Shown in pieces: positions 17,549 through 27,523 of a stretch of DNA of 55,490 nucleotides (its first letter is position 1; each line of letters starts with the position of its first letter). The notes below the pieces were generated by a model. The model was not told where the DNA came from, did not search any database, and saw nothing but the letters and a program-made list of their open reading frames with translations. The position numbers were made by a program, and so were the translations under genes. The stretch comes from Saccharofermentans sp. (GTDB lineage Bacteria; Bacillota; Clostridia; Saccharofermentanales; Saccharofermentanaceae), in the NCBI GenBank assembly GCA_024691325.1, contig JAILNR010000053.1, positions 1-55,490 of the forward strand, in the 5' to 3' direction.

Positions 17549-18091
17549 TCAGATCAGTTCCTCAACAGCTTTATCTACTTCCTTCATATCTTCCGTGGGC
17601 TCGAAACGTCTTACGACATTGCCTTCACGGTCTACGAGGAACTTAGTGAAGTTCCATTTGATATCAGGATTGTTCTTGTAGTCCTTATCGATTCCCTTAA
17701 GCATTAATGACATCGTCATTGCCTTGGGACCTTTACCGAATCCCTTAAAGCCCTGCTGGTCCTTAAGGTATCTGAACAGCGGCAGCTCGTTCTCACCGTT
17801 AACATCAGACTTCTTCATCTGAGGGAACTTGGTGTTGTATTTCAATGTGCAAAACTCGTGGATCTCTTCATCCGTTCCGGGAGTCTGGCCCATGAACTGG
17901 TTGCAGGGAACATCGATTACTTCAAAGCCCTTCTCATGGTACTTCTCGTACATCTGCTCGATCGGCTCATAGTGTGGTGTGAAGCCGCATCCCGTTGCTG
18001 TATTTACAATGAGCATTACCTTGCCCTTGAACTTATCAAGCTTAAGCTCCTCGCCGTTAGTCATAGGTACTGAGTAATCATAGATAGACAT
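17549..18091 (-). CDS. Glutathione-peroxidase-family thiol peroxidase
   Basis: 180 residues, normal for bacterial GPx proteins. The peroxidatic Cys is in NTATGCGFTPHY, with Gln in PCNQFMGQTPG and Trp/Asn in WNFTKF completing the active site. The PCNQF Cys is at the position of a resolving Cys in thioredoxin-dependent members, so thioredoxin is the likely reductant. Start follows AAAGGGGACTAAATT. It is co-transcribed with ohrR, so probably induced by organic peroxides. Confidence 0.94.
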   Translation of the reverse strand: MSIYDYSVPMTNGEELKLDKFKGKVMLIVNTATGCGFTPHYEPIEQMYEKYHEKGFEVIDVPCNQFMGQTPGTDEEIHEFCTLKYNTKFPQMKKSDVNGENELPLFRYLKDQQGFKGFGKGPKAMTMSLMLKGIDKDYKNNPDIKWNFTKFLVDREGNVVRRFEPTEDMKEVDKAVEELI

Positions 18092-18146
18092 AATTTAGTC
18101 CCCTTTCTTTGCTTTTGCTGGCCGGGTTTGTTTTCTGTTTGATGAT

Positions 18147-18175
18147 ATTATATTTGATACAATATAATTTGTCAA
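18147..18175 (-). promoter_or_regulatory. Consensus promoter of the peroxidase/ohrR operon with overlapping palindrome
   Basis: TTGACA (18175-18170), a 17-base spacer and TATAAT (18152-18147) are a perfect sigma-A promoter. The palindrome TTATATT-N6-AATATAA at 18148-18167 fills the spacer and overlaps the -10. A repressor bound there would block polymerase, and OhrR is the natural candidate. Confidence 0.85.
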
Positions 18176-18209
18176 CAATAAAACTTACGTCGCTGAAAAC
18201 CCAATAATA

Positions 18210-19316
18210 TCAGTTGTTTCCGGATACTATCTTCTCGACAAGATCTTTGTTCGCGTGAAGTGTGCAGCCTCCGATATGTGTATCAAGAAGCAGCCCTTCA
18301 GCATTAAGAGCATAGAACAAGGGTGACTTCATCGCCTCGCGGATCGAGGTGTCACGCACATTGACATCAGAGTATGGGGAGAACGGGCAAGGTTCTGCGC
18401 CTCCGTGTGAATTTATGTGGAAGAATCCCCTTCCTGCCGCGACGCAGCCTCCAGATGTCTTCTCGTCACCCGGGAAAGAGATGAAGACAATGCCCGGGTA
18501 TGAGGCGCGGAGTTCGGATGCTTTTCGCTGCATATAGGGGTGATGCTCCTCTGTCGGAGCTAAGTGTTCGCTCTCCTTAGTTACCGGCACATACTCGACA
18601 TAGATCACCGCTTTGCAGCCTAACCCGCTAAGTCCGTTAACGAAATCGCCGGAGTAGACCTCTTCCATGTTTTGGGTGGTAACGGTAATAGAAACACCGA
18701 ATATAATTCCTCTGTCACGAAGCTTCTCCATCACCGTCTTGACCTGCCCGTATACGCCTTCCCCGCGGCGGTTGTCGGTCGTGCTCTCATCGCCCTCGAT
18801 GCTTATGACGGGAACGATATTGCGGTTACTGTCGAGCATATCCATGTATTTATCGTGAAGGACGGTACCGTTCGTGAAGACCGGGAACATTATGTTCTTG
18901 TGTGCCGCCGCACGCTTTATGACATCGTAGCGCATAAAAGGCTCGCCGCCGGCAAGAAGGATAAAGCTCACACCGAGATCATCAGCCTCAGCGAAAATCT
19001 TCTCCCACTCATCCCCCGTCAGCTGATCCCCGGGTTCTTCGTCAGAACATGCATCGTTGGCACGCGAGTAGCAGCCTGCGCAGTGAAGATTGCACTTGCT
19101 TGTTATGCTCGCGATAAGGAATGGCGGGATATGCTCCCCCTTCTTCTCAAGTCCGGCACGCTTCTTCGAAGCCGCCGAAGAGGCTATGGCAAACGAGCTC
19201 ATAAACAACGCTTCACGCGGATTCCTGGCAGTCGCACGTATAGAATCCGTGACGACACGGACGACGCCCTTCGTCATGTATTCCTGAATATCAAAAGCGG
19301 TGTTATCTGAACTCAT
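18210..19316 (-). CDS. Radical SAM protein with SPASM-like tail
   Basis: 368 residues. The cluster motif KCNLHCAGCYS (CxxxCxxC) lies about residue 76, followed by the SAM-binding GGEP. The C-terminal third has Cys in GGCVAAGRG, EPCPF and GGCTL, which may hold an auxiliary cluster. Residues 15-50 form a non-catalytic helical lead. The substrate cannot be told. It starts 9 bases after the serine acetyltransferase gene without a strong ribosome-binding site, so the two are probably coupled. Confidence 0.85.
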   Translation of the reverse strand: MSSDNTAFDIQEYMTKGVVRVVTDSIRATARNPREALFMSSFAIASSAASKKRAGLEKKGEHIPPFLIASITSKCNLHCAGCYSRANDACSDEEPGDQLTGDEWEKIFAEADDLGVSFILLAGGEPFMRYDVIKRAAAHKNIMFPVFTNGTVLHDKYMDMLDSNRNIVPVISIEGDESTTDNRRGEGVYGQVKTVMEKLRDRGIIFGVSITVTTQNMEEVYSGDFVNGLSGLGCKAVIYVEYVPVTKESEHLAPTEEHHPYMQRKASELRASYPGIVFISFPGDEKTSGGCVAAGRGFFHINSHGGAEPCPFSPYSDVNVRDTSIREAMKSPLFYALNAEGLLLDTHIGGCTLHANKDLVEKIVSGNN

Positions 19317-19325
19317 AAGAACTGA

Positions 19326-20261
19326 TCAGATTATCCAGTCGTAAGGAGAATCTGCATTCTCAACAGTCGGTCCCTTTATAGTAAGTTCGGGAGTCTTAAT
19401 GCTTACCCTTGTATTGGCTGCAACAGGGCCTGTTATGAACGAGTTACCGCCTATGGTGGTGTTGGCACCTATTACAGTCTCGCCTCCGAGGATGGTCGCA
19501 TTAGAATAGATCGTGACATTGTCGCCGATCGTAGGATGTCTCTTAACGCCGGACAGAAGCTGTCCCTTACGTGTGGAAAGAGCACCCAAAGTGACACCCT
19601 GATAGAGTTTAACATTGTTACCAATCTCTGTTGTCTCACCGATAACAACGCCCGTACCGTGGTCGATAAAGAAGTATTCTCCTATCTTGGCGCCCGGGTT
19701 GATATCGATACCGGTTCTCGAATGAGCATACTCGGTCATCATACGGGGAATGAACGGAACATTACGGACATAAAGCTCGTGAGCGATCCTGTAGATGAAG
19801 ATAGCATTGAAGCCGGGATACGAGAATATGACCGCTTCTTTGCTGCCCGAAGCGGGGTCACCGTCGTAGCCTGCCTGCACATCTGTAAGAAGCACCCTTA
19901 ATATCTCAGGGAACGTATCTGCAAAATCATAGCATATCTCCTCTGCCTTCTGGGCGATCTTCTTCTCATCAACGTCATCACGGCCGTACTTTAATGCGAT
20001 TATTATCTGCTTTTTAAGCTCCTCGATGACGGAACTTATCATCTCACCTGCAAAATAGCGGGAAGAAGTCTTCTCGAACGCGACCTGCCCGAAGTAGCCC
20101 GGGAACATAAGTCTTCTTATAGCCTTGATGATAATTACTATCTTGTCGCGGTCCGGAAGCTTACGCTTGCCGAGCGCATTTAAAAGATCCTCTTCCTCAT
20201 AGGCTTTGTTCATCTCGGAAACGAGCTTATCGAGGCGCTTATACTTCTCTTCTCTACCCAT
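19326..20261 (-). CDS. epsC: Serine O-acetyltransferase (EpsC type)
   Basis: 311 residues; acetylates serine for cysteine synthesis. The N-terminal ~130 residues are helical as in the long EpsC/SatA subfamily. The left-handed beta-helix begins near residue 185 with RTGIDINPGAKIG, FFIDHGTGVVIGET and VKLYQGVTLGA. The catalytic His is in DHGTG and the active-site His in KRHPTIGD. A GGAG lies 13 bases before the ATG, a long spacing. No cysK is nearby. Confidence 0.92.
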   Translation of the reverse strand: MGREEKYKRLDKLVSEMNKAYEEEDLLNALGKRKLPDRDKIVIIIKAIRRLMFPGYFGQVAFEKTSSRYFAGEMISSVIEELKKQIIIALKYGRDDVDEKKIAQKAEEICYDFADTFPEILRVLLTDVQAGYDGDPASGSKEAVIFSYPGFNAIFIYRIAHELYVRNVPFIPRMMTEYAHSRTGIDINPGAKIGEYFFIDHGTGVVIGETTEIGNNVKLYQGVTLGALSTRKGQLLSGVKRHPTIGDNVTIYSNATILGGETVIGANTTIGGNSFITGPVAANTRVSIKTPELTIKGPTVENADSPYDWII

Positions 20262-20423
20262 ATGTCAAACAAATCTCCTGCCTGCTCTTTGTCTTTTAAT
20301 TAAACACGATAAGACAAAAGATTCAAGTATTTGCTATTCACCGAACATAAATATCATCGGATTGATTGTAGATTTTTTTACGATTCGGGTTAAAAGATTT
20401 AATGATGTGTTAGTATCTATGCT

Positions 20424-21395
20424 ATGGATACATCTGATTACAAGTTTGCAGGCATAGGAAGAAGATCGGTCGCGAGAATATTTGATTTCTGCTTCTGGCA
20501 GGTCATCTTCGTGATACTGTTCAGACATTCACTTCAGGCGTCCTCTCCGGAAGATGAAGTAATCTCCTTGCTTCTTGTATCTGTCCTTCCCGTTATCTGT
20601 TATTTCATATCAGAAGTTATAATGATCCGTCTGTTCGGTTTTACATTGGGTAAACTCATTACCGGACTTCGTGTTCTTACAACCGACGGGCGCAAGCTTA
20701 CCTGGGGACAGTCTTTCTACCGCGCAGGTATGGTGCTTCTGTGCGGACAGGGATTATTCATTACCATTCTTCTTATCTTTGAAACAGGACGATTCCTCGT
20801 ACAAAAAGAAGGCGTATGGGAACGCGACTCTGTTGTATATGAACGCGGCAGTACCGCCGGACATATCACACTCGGCATCCTGGGGACACTTGCAACATTA
20901 GTTGCGATGGTTTTCTTCATCGTCGGCGGAATCGGTCCGGTCACGGTTTCCCTCGTACCCCACACAGGCGATATAACAAAGCGCGAGTTCTACGATAACT
21001 ATGTTCCCGCAGTTGAAGCCGTGCAGAAAGTTACGACCAACGATATGACATATGCAAGATATGTCGACCTTCCTTATTCAGATACTTTTGAGGTTCTTAC
21101 CGACCGTAACGACAATGTCTGCGGATTTGTCTGCTCCGACTACATATACTTCGGTTCCGCCTGGTCAGAGAAGCAGTTCGCGAGATTAGTCGGCGGCATA
21201 GCCGATCTTTACCTGTCACAAGGAGGCGTCTCCTATCAGGACCTTCAGGATCTCATCTTCGTCGATTTTGAAAGCGTGTGGGAACAACCGTACTGGTCAC
21301 ATGACATCGAGGCACGCGGTATTCACCTCGTATCCGAGACCGAAGATGGCGAAGACGGCACGAATGTCATCTTCACGGTTACTTACGAAGATTAA
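20424..21395 (+). CDS. RDD-family membrane protein with extracytoplasmic tail
   Basis: 323 residues. An RDD domain (about 8-150) shows GRRSVARIFDFCFW and FGFTLGKLITGLRVLTTDG, with three or more helices. A further helix near 160 leads to a ~150-residue soluble domain likely outside the membrane. RDD proteins are poorly understood, some being ion transporters. There is no ribosome-binding site: TAGTAT at 20411-20416 ends seven bases before the ATG, so the message may be leaderless. Confidence 0.82.
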   Translation: MDTSDYKFAGIGRRSVARIFDFCFWQVIFVILFRHSLQASSPEDEVISLLLVSVLPVICYFISEVIMIRLFGFTLGKLITGLRVLTTDGRKLTWGQSFYRAGMVLLCGQGLFITILLIFETGRFLVQKEGVWERDSVVYERGSTAGHITLGILGTLATLVAMVFFIVGGIGPVTVSLVPHTGDITKREFYDNYVPAVEAVQKVTTNDMTYARYVDLPYSDTFEVLTDRNDNVCGFVCSDYIYFGSAWSEKQFARLVGGIADLYLSQGGVSYQDLQDLIFVDFESVWEQPYWSHDIEARGIHLVSETEDGEDGTNVIFTVTYED

Positions 21396-21397
21396 TA

Positions 21398-22273
21398 TTA
21401 CTTTCCGTAGTTATTCGGACTACCCATACAAAGCTTAACGAATTCCGGATCGAAGTGTTTGGTCCTCGTGTCACCGTATCCCATATCAAGTGAAGATATC
21501 TTATTCATCTCTTCCTCACTTAACTTGAAGTCGAAGAGATCGATGTTCTCCTTTATGCGCTGTTCGTGTACCGACTTCGGAAGGACGACCACGCCGCGCT
21601 GCACGTTCCAGCGGAGTATAACCTGCCCGACAGTTTTGCCGTGCGAGGAAGCAATAGCCTTAAGCATCTCATCTTCGAAAGGATTATATCTTCCTCCTCC
21701 CAAAGGCGCCCACGCCTCGGGAACGACGTTATAGTACTTCATGTTCTTAACTGCATCATTCTGAACAAAATACGGGTGCAGTTCTATCTGGTTTACAGCA
21801 GGCTGAACGTCAACGGTCTCACAGAAGTTCGCGACCATGAAAGGATAGAAATTCGATATGCCGAGTGCCCTGATCCTTCCGTCGTTATAAAGAGTCGTAA
21901 GTCCTCTCCACGCGGCAAAGACATCGTTATAAGACTGATGGAGAAGATACAGATCCAGATAATCGAGTCCGAGCTTCTGCAAAGAACGCTCCGCGCCTTC
22001 GATCGCGGTCTTCTCATTCTTCGCATCTCCAACCCAAAGCTTCGATGTGATGAAGAGTTCCTCTCTCGTGCACAGTCCTTCCTCTATCGCTTCACGGACA
22101 GCTTCGCCCACAGCGTCCTCGTTATCATAAGCTGTAGCAGTATCTATCAGTCTGTAGCCGCATCTGATGGCAGTAAGAACTGACTCTTTGCATTCTTCCT
22201 TGTCCGGCACACGGAAGACTCCGAATCCTACCAAAGGGATCTTTGCACCTGTATTCATTGTCAGATATTCCAT
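21398..22273 (-). CDS. Aldo/keto reductase
   Basis: 291-residue TIM barrel of the AKR superfamily. The catalytic tetrad is visible: Asp and Tyr in LIDTATAYDNED, Lys in FITSKLW and His in LYLLHQS. The NADPH site is VVLPKSVHEQRIKEN. Start at 22273 follows GGGAGGAAGACT; the longer frame upstream is not family-like. The real substrate is unknown. Confidence 0.93.
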   Translation of the reverse strand: MEYLTMNTGAKIPLVGFGVFRVPDKEECKESVLTAIRCGYRLIDTATAYDNEDAVGEAVREAIEEGLCTREELFITSKLWVGDAKNEKTAIEGAERSLQKLGLDYLDLYLLHQSYNDVFAAWRGLTTLYNDGRIRALGISNFYPFMVANFCETVDVQPAVNQIELHPYFVQNDAVKNMKYYNVVPEAWAPLGGGRYNPFEDEMLKAIASSHGKTVGQVILRWNVQRGVVVLPKSVHEQRIKENIDLFDFKLSEEEMNKISSLDMGYGDTRTKHFDPEFVKLCMGSPNNYGK

Positions 22274-22296
22274 AGTCTTCCTCCCGTGATTATTAA

Positions 22297-23058
22297 TCAG
22301 TTGAAAACGGTGAATGCGAGCACAAGACTCGGTATGATGATTATTAACGTATTTCTTACCATCGCGCGCTTCTTTCTTCTCCACTGCTTCTCAGTAAGCT
22401 CCTGTACACGCGGGATCTTAAGAAGCGACAGGATAACCGCTGCAGATGTGAAGATGAAGTATGCATTAAGAAGGAAAAGATACGCCGCACCGCCTAACAT
22501 ATGAAAGTTTCCGTTCGCGATAGAGTAACCGCATGCGCACAGCGGCGGCATCAGTGCTGTCGCGATAGCGACTCCCGGAACGATATTGTTCGCTTTATCC
22601 TTACGGGTCTGTCCTATGATTCCCGCGATGCCGCCGAATACCGCCACTATAACATCGAATATGGTGGGATTCGTTCTCGCTATTATCTCGGGAGTTGCTT
22701 CCTTAACAGGTGATAACCAAAAGTAAATCGTGGCAACTATGATACTTACTGCCACCTGGAAAACAAAGCCTATCGAATGTCTCTCGGTAAGAGGAAGATC
22801 TGCAGACACCGAACCGTATGCCATCGCGAGTATGCTTCCCATCAAAGGCGATATAAGCATCGCACCGATAATAACGGAGGTAGCGTTCATGTTAAGACCA
22901 ACAGATGCGATAGCGATGGAACAAATCATGACGATCATATTAGGACCGGTAACGCGTCCGCCGCTAAGAAGACGGTCCCGTATTTGCTCGTGAGATGCAG
23001 AATCTTCATACAAAGAAAATATCTCGTGAAGGGACATCTTGTTGTTTGAATTCTCCAT
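22297..23058 (-). CDS. DUF389 membrane protein
   Basis: 253 residues with about six helices. The motifs GLNMNATSVIIGAMLISPLMG (within residues 53-75) and GVAIATALMPPLCACGY identify the DUF389 family, whose function is unknown. Start is behind GGAGGTTCTG. The aldo/keto reductase gene follows 23 bases later, so they may be co-transcribed. Confidence 0.9.
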   Translation of the reverse strand: MENSNNKMSLHEIFSLYEDSASHEQIRDRLLSGGRVTGPNMIVMICSIAIASVGLNMNATSVIIGAMLISPLMGSILAMAYGSVSADLPLTERHSIGFVFQVAVSIIVATIYFWLSPVKEATPEIIARTNPTIFDVIVAVFGGIAGIIGQTRKDKANNIVPGVAIATALMPPLCACGYSIANGNFHMLGGAAYLFLLNAYFIFTSAAVILSLLKIPRVQELTEKQWRRKKRAMVRNTLIIIIPSLVLAFTVFN

Positions 23059-23098
23059 CAGAACCTCCGAAATATTACTGCCTCTATTATAAACTTAT

Positions 23099-26000
23099 TT
23101 ACTTTACAATCCTGTCCCCGTGGGTGAGTTCGCCGCGCATAACCGCAAGGTCAACCGCCTGCGCGAAAAGAAGCTTGGAAGTCGGAGTGCTCATGGGAAG
23201 CCCCATCGCCTTTCCCGCTTCAACAAGAAGATCCTCGTAAGGCATACCCATCTGTGTTCTCGCCGTGTATATGGCAGCACAAGCCGCCTCTTCAACGGAT
23301 ATGTCCTTAGCCTCTCTTAATGTGCTCTTATCCTCATGAACGCGGAAAGTCTGCGTAATCTTCCCCACATCATCCTGCGATGCAAACAGGAACAGCTTCT
23401 CGTATCCGGGGTCAGAATAATTGCTGTCTTTTTTCTTTGTAAGATTTTCCACAGACTGGCCGAGCTTCAATTCCTTACAGATGTAATAGCATCTTTCCTT
23501 GACCTGATTAGTCTTCCTCTTGATGCCGCACGCCTCGCACAGACGGTCCATAAGAGTATCCATGCTTACGGGAGCTTCAGCTTCGATGACCTTGACCGCT
23601 TCACGTTTAAGAAGACTGATGTTAACAGGATCGGCAAACTGCTGCGCCGTAAGCGGCGGCAGTGTGACCTCCGCTTTTATGTAAGAAACAGGACCGGCGG
23701 GTGCACTTAAATTTTCAGTTTTTTTTTGCGTATCTTCCGGCAACTGCTCAATAACAGGTTCCGGTTCTTCCTTCAAGGGTTCATCAACGGAATTGATCGC
23801 CTCAATAATCTCATCGATAACCGCATCAGGGTTTTCCCACCACTCGATCGACCAGACCTTCTTGATCTTCCAGCCGAGTCCCTTCAACGTGGCGGGCTGT
23901 GCGATCTCTCTTACCGCGGAAGACGAATTACCGTCAGAAGCTCCGTCTATCAAGATGCCGAGACAATAACTTCCCTCGCTGTTCTTATCGTAAACACCGA
24001 TATCCACCTTGAAGCCGGACTTACCGACGTTAAGGTCGGTGTTGTAACCCTTTTCGAGAAGGCGGGAGCTTATGTTCCGCGCTACACCGCGGTAGTTCTC
24101 TGTCCTGTCGATAACAGGTGACGAAGAGGCCGCACCCGTCAGGTCGCTGTCCCAAAGCGAGTCACCTTCCGCATACTGAAGGAAACGCTTGAATGCTTTG
24201 ACGCCTTCCGGAGTCGCCTCCGAGATACGCATCTGTTCAGGAGACAGCGATGCGAACACTTTCATCTCTATCCTGGATCTCGTGACGGCTACATTCAATC
24301 TCCTCCAGCCTCCGTCCCTGTTTAAAGGACCGAAGTTCATGGATACCTTGCCGTCCGGATCCGGACCATAACTTACCGAGAACAGGATTACATCGCGCTC
24401 GTCACCTTGCACGTTCTCGAGATTCTTTATGAATACCGGCTCAGTTCCGCCGTATGCCCACTGCTCGAACTGCTCGTCTGCTATGCAGGCCTCATCTATC
24501 ATATCCTCGATAAGGTTTTGCTGCTGTATGTTAAAGGTAACGACACCGCATGTGTATCCGGACTTATCAGGGTCCTTGCTTCTTGCGATGAGTTCCTCAA
24601 CCACCGCCCGGGCTTCCGCCTCGTTCGTTCTCGTCTTGCCACTGTCGAAAACACCGTTGCACTTAACAACAGTCACACGCGACTTCCTGTCATCTGCTGA
24701 CGGGAAAGTATAAAGCTTGCTCTCGTAGAACGACTTGTTTGAGAATGTGATAAGACTCTCGTGACGGCTTCTGTAGTGCCACAGAAGTCTTGACTGCGGC
24801 ATACCGACAGCAAGGCAATCGTCGAGGATACTTTCCAGATCTTCGTACTCGAAGTTATCCTCATCGAAGGACTGTTCCTTGAAGAACGATGTAGGAGGCA
24901 TCTGATTCGGATCACCGACAATTATCGCTTCCCTGCCTCTTGCAAGTACACCGACAGCTTCGCTCGTGGGAAGCTGGCTCGCCTCATCGAAGATAACAAG
25001 ATCAAACATCGGTTCCTTGGTAGGGGCAACAAACTGTGCCGCCGACTTCGGACTCATGAGAACGCATGGAGTAAGCTGCAGCATAAGCTCCTGAAGCTCG
25101 GTAAACAACGACCTTAATGAACGTCCTCTTCCGCGGCTCTTTATCGCACGCTGGAGCTTACCGAGTTCTGATGCGGCAGCAGCCTTTATCGAGAAGTCAG
25201 GCATCCTTCTTGCGATCTTAAGATAAATCTGCTGACGTGTTACCTTCTCGAACTCATCGGAAATCTTCTTAAGCTGTGCTATCTTCTCTTCATACACTTT
25301 GCCGCTGAAGTTCGACAAGATTGGAGAGCCGTCTATAGCTTCACAGATAAGAAGCTTCGACCACGCTTTATTGAACGCGGGCGTAAGTTGTTCCTCGTTC
25401 AGCCTGCCCTCTTCAAAAGCTCTTATAACAGATGCGAGTTTTAATTCTTTGCAGTTTGATGCGGCCCTGTTGAAGATAGTCTTCGGCCTTATCTGAGACT
25501 CATTCGAGCGTACGTTGTTGATGATGCTTCTTATGTCTTCAAAGCTCACCCCTGATCCCGGCTTAAGCTCATCGATAACAAGTCTGCCGTATACAGGTGA
25601 AGACGCGTCTTCAAATTGCCTGTACGCCTCCTTAAACTCCGGAAGCGAAGGCGCTATGCCGCCCTCAACATCGAAGCCCATCGCCTTGAATCTGTCCTTA
25701 TATGCCTTAAGCTCATCAATATGTCTTCCGAGATCATCCTTCGCATTCTTATTCTTATCGAATGCACTTACCTTGTCATAGACTTTCTTAACCGCTGATG
25801 ATCTTAAAAGCGCCCATTTCTTTGAAGCGGCATCATACGAATTCTTAAGGGCGTCCGCATCCTGTTTAAGGAAACCCGCATCCCAGTCAAGAAGGATAGC
25901 TTTACGTGCATTAAAGAATTCCTCTATCTTTGACGCCGCCCTTCCTGCTGCGGCAAGATCATTGCCTGTTTCAATACCCGGGAATGTGTTTCTTAAAGCC

Positions 26001-27517
26001 GTGAATGCGGTCTCGAGGTTTTGTGTCTTTGTAAGAAGTGCGTTAAGTTCGCCTTCAAGTTTTATCTTGCTGTCCTGACTGTATTCAGTCGCTTTAACAA
26101 ACGGCAATACACCGCTCATCCCGCGTCCGGCCGCGATCAACTCGCCTATCGCCGTTACCGAAGCATTGATCCTGTCCTCAGTCACGCCATCCGCGAATCC
26201 GTCCTCAAGTATGATGTCCGTCTCATCCTGATTCTGCGCATAGATGCTCATCAATTCACAGAGTGTGTAGCCGGAATCACGGCGCTTTGTAAGCTCATCG
26301 ATGTAGATATCAAGTTCAGCCTTACGCGCGTTTATATCCGCGAGCATTTTGTCATATTCGCCGCTGTCCTGCGCTTTCACCTTAGCCTCGAGAGCCTCCT
26401 TCAGCTGATCGAGGACCTTGCCCTTCACCGCCTTGTTCGAGTGAAGTTCAAGACAGAAAGGTGCGATACCGATCTTGTTCAAGCGCGTGTAAACAACATC
26501 CAAAGCCGCCTTCTTCTCCGCAGCGAAAAGCACCCTCTTGCCGCTTACAAGAGCGTTCGCGATCATTGAGGTTATGGTCTGTGACTTACCGGTTCCCGGC
26601 GGGCCGTGAAGGACGAAGCTCTCCCCTTTACCCGCCTTGTAGATTGCATAAAGCTGTGAGCTGTCGGCTGCTATGGGAAGATATACTTCCGACTCATCCT
26701 TAAATCCTCCGGCCTGAGCTTCCATGTCTTCATATTCCCATGTAAGCTTGCCTTCAATAAGGCTTTTTACTATCTTGTTCTGAGCGATCTCATCACGGTG
26801 ATTATGAAGATCGTTCCACATTACAAACTGTGAGAACGAGAACATCCCCAGAACACACGAGTCGACTACTTCCCAGTCCTTCTTGGATGCAAGAGCATTC
26901 TTCAGTGTATCGAATACACCCTGCACATCAACGCCGCTTTCATCCTGCGGTATATCCTGCTTCGTCAGTTCATCTATATCAATATCGAAGTCCTTGCGAA
27001 GCTTCTCGGTAAGCGTTATGTTGACGACCGTATCACCGTCCGTCTTACGCATCACATATCTTCCGACGCCAAACTTCCTTATAAGTTCCACGGGGACAAG
27101 AACTATCGGTGCGTAATAAGTGTTCTCTTTATTCTCATCTATCCACTTAAGAAGCCCGCAGGCAAGGAAGAGAGTTCCAGCACCATCTTCCTCTATCGCG
27201 GTTCTCGAATTCCTGTATAAAGCTTTAAGTCTTTCTGCTAATTCCGACTCAGTAAGATCGGAGTAGAGTTCTCCGTTTGCAAGTCCCGCTTCAGTATCTT
27301 TGGGCTCACCATTCTCCTCATTCTTTGAAGAAAGGATCGCATAATCCTTCTCCGCAGAAAGAAGGTCCTCTATCTTGGCCGAAGAAGAAGTGATTACCGG
27401 AATGGTATTCCCCTTCATCTTCACATTGAGAAGAGAATTACGGGCAGTCAGATCAAGAAGCTTACGCTCCCATAGATCAAACTTGGCATCCTGCCTTGAA
27501 AATTCCAAAGTAGACAA
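23099..27517 (-). CDS. Giant DUF4011-type SF1 helicase with nuclease-like and DUF3320 domains
   Basis: 1472 residues. The N-terminal DUF4011-like region starts with KLLDLTARNSLLNV. Walker A GPPGTGKS lies at about 305-312, followed by a long helical insertion to about 750. The Walker B DLVIFDEASQLP and VGDPNQMPPTSFF are near 835-875, and the arginine-finger block RRLNVAVTRSR near 1075. An MTES_1575-type nuclease-like domain (VDIGVYD, LGILIDG, GWKIKKVWSIEWW) sits about 1165-1225, then DUF3320 about 1290-1340. It is likely a nucleic-acid unwinding and cleaving enzyme; defence or repair is inferred. Start is TTG behind a G7 tract. Confidence 0.88.
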   Translation of the reverse strand: MSTLEFSRQDAKFDLWERKLLDLTARNSLLNVKMKGNTIPVITSSSAKIEDLLSAEKDYAILSSKNEENGEPKDTEAGLANGELYSDLTESELAERLKALYRNSRTAIEEDGAGTLFLACGLLKWIDENKENTYYAPIVLVPVELIRKFGVGRYVMRKTDGDTVVNITLTEKLRKDFDIDIDELTKQDIPQDESGVDVQGVFDTLKNALASKKDWEVVDSCVLGMFSFSQFVMWNDLHNHRDEIAQNKIVKSLIEGKLTWEYEDMEAQAGGFKDESEVYLPIAADSSQLYAIYKAGKGESFVLHGPPGTGKSQTITSMIANALVSGKRVLFAAEKKAALDVVYTRLNKIGIAPFCLELHSNKAVKGKVLDQLKEALEAKVKAQDSGEYDKMLADINARKAELDIYIDELTKRRDSGYTLCELMSIYAQNQDETDIILEDGFADGVTEDRINASVTAIGELIAAGRGMSGVLPFVKATEYSQDSKIKLEGELNALLTKTQNLETAFTALRNTFPGIETGNDLAAAGRAASKIEEFFNARKAILLDWDAGFLKQDADALKNSYDAASKKWALLRSSAVKKVYDKVSAFDKNKNAKDDLGRHIDELKAYKDRFKAMGFDVEGGIAPSLPEFKEAYRQFEDASSPVYGRLVIDELKPGSGVSFEDIRSIINNVRSNESQIRPKTIFNRAASNCKELKLASVIRAFEEGRLNEEQLTPAFNKAWSKLLICEAIDGSPILSNFSGKVYEEKIAQLKKISDEFEKVTRQQIYLKIARRMPDFSIKAAAASELGKLQRAIKSRGRGRSLRSLFTELQELMLQLTPCVLMSPKSAAQFVAPTKEPMFDLVIFDEASQLPTSEAVGVLARGREAIIVGDPNQMPPTSFFKEQSFDEDNFEYEDLESILDDCLAVGMPQSRLLWHYRSRHESLITFSNKSFYESKLYTFPSADDRKSRVTVVKCNGVFDSGKTRTNEAEARAVVEELIARSKDPDKSGYTCGVVTFNIQQQNLIEDMIDEACIADEQFEQWAYGGTEPVFIKNLENVQGDERDVILFSVSYGPDPDGKVSMNFGPLNRDGGWRRLNVAVTRSRIEMKVFASLSPEQMRISEATPEGVKAFKRFLQYAEGDSLWDSDLTGAASSSPVIDRTENYRGVARNISSRLLEKGYNTDLNVGKSGFKVDIGVYDKNSEGSYCLGILIDGASDGNSSSAVREIAQPATLKGLGWKIKKVWSIEWWENPDAVIDEIIEAINSVDEPLKEEPEPVIEQLPEDTQKKTENLSAPAGPVSYIKAEVTLPPLTAQQFADPVNISLLKREAVKVIEAEAPVSMDTLMDRLCEACGIKRKTNQVKERCYYICKELKLGQSVENLTKKKDSNYSDPGYEKLFLFASQDDVGKITQTFRVHEDKSTLREAKDISVEEAACAAIYTARTQMGMPYEDLLVEAGKAMGLPMSTPTSKLLFAQAVDLAVMRGELTHGDRIVK

Positions 27518-27523
27518 TTTACT

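Noticed and set aside
18672..19310. 212-codon plus-strand frame opposite the radical SAM gene
   Set aside because: Antisense shadow without known motif or start signal.
21566..22183. 205-codon plus-strand frame opposite the aldo/keto reductase
   Set aside because: The minus strand carries all catalytic residues of the AKR family; this frame shows no family sequence.
23099..27517. A complete phage-defence island around the giant helicase
   Set aside because: Only the helicase is suggestive; neighbours are DUF389, lipoprotein and PadR-operon genes, with no other defence gene.
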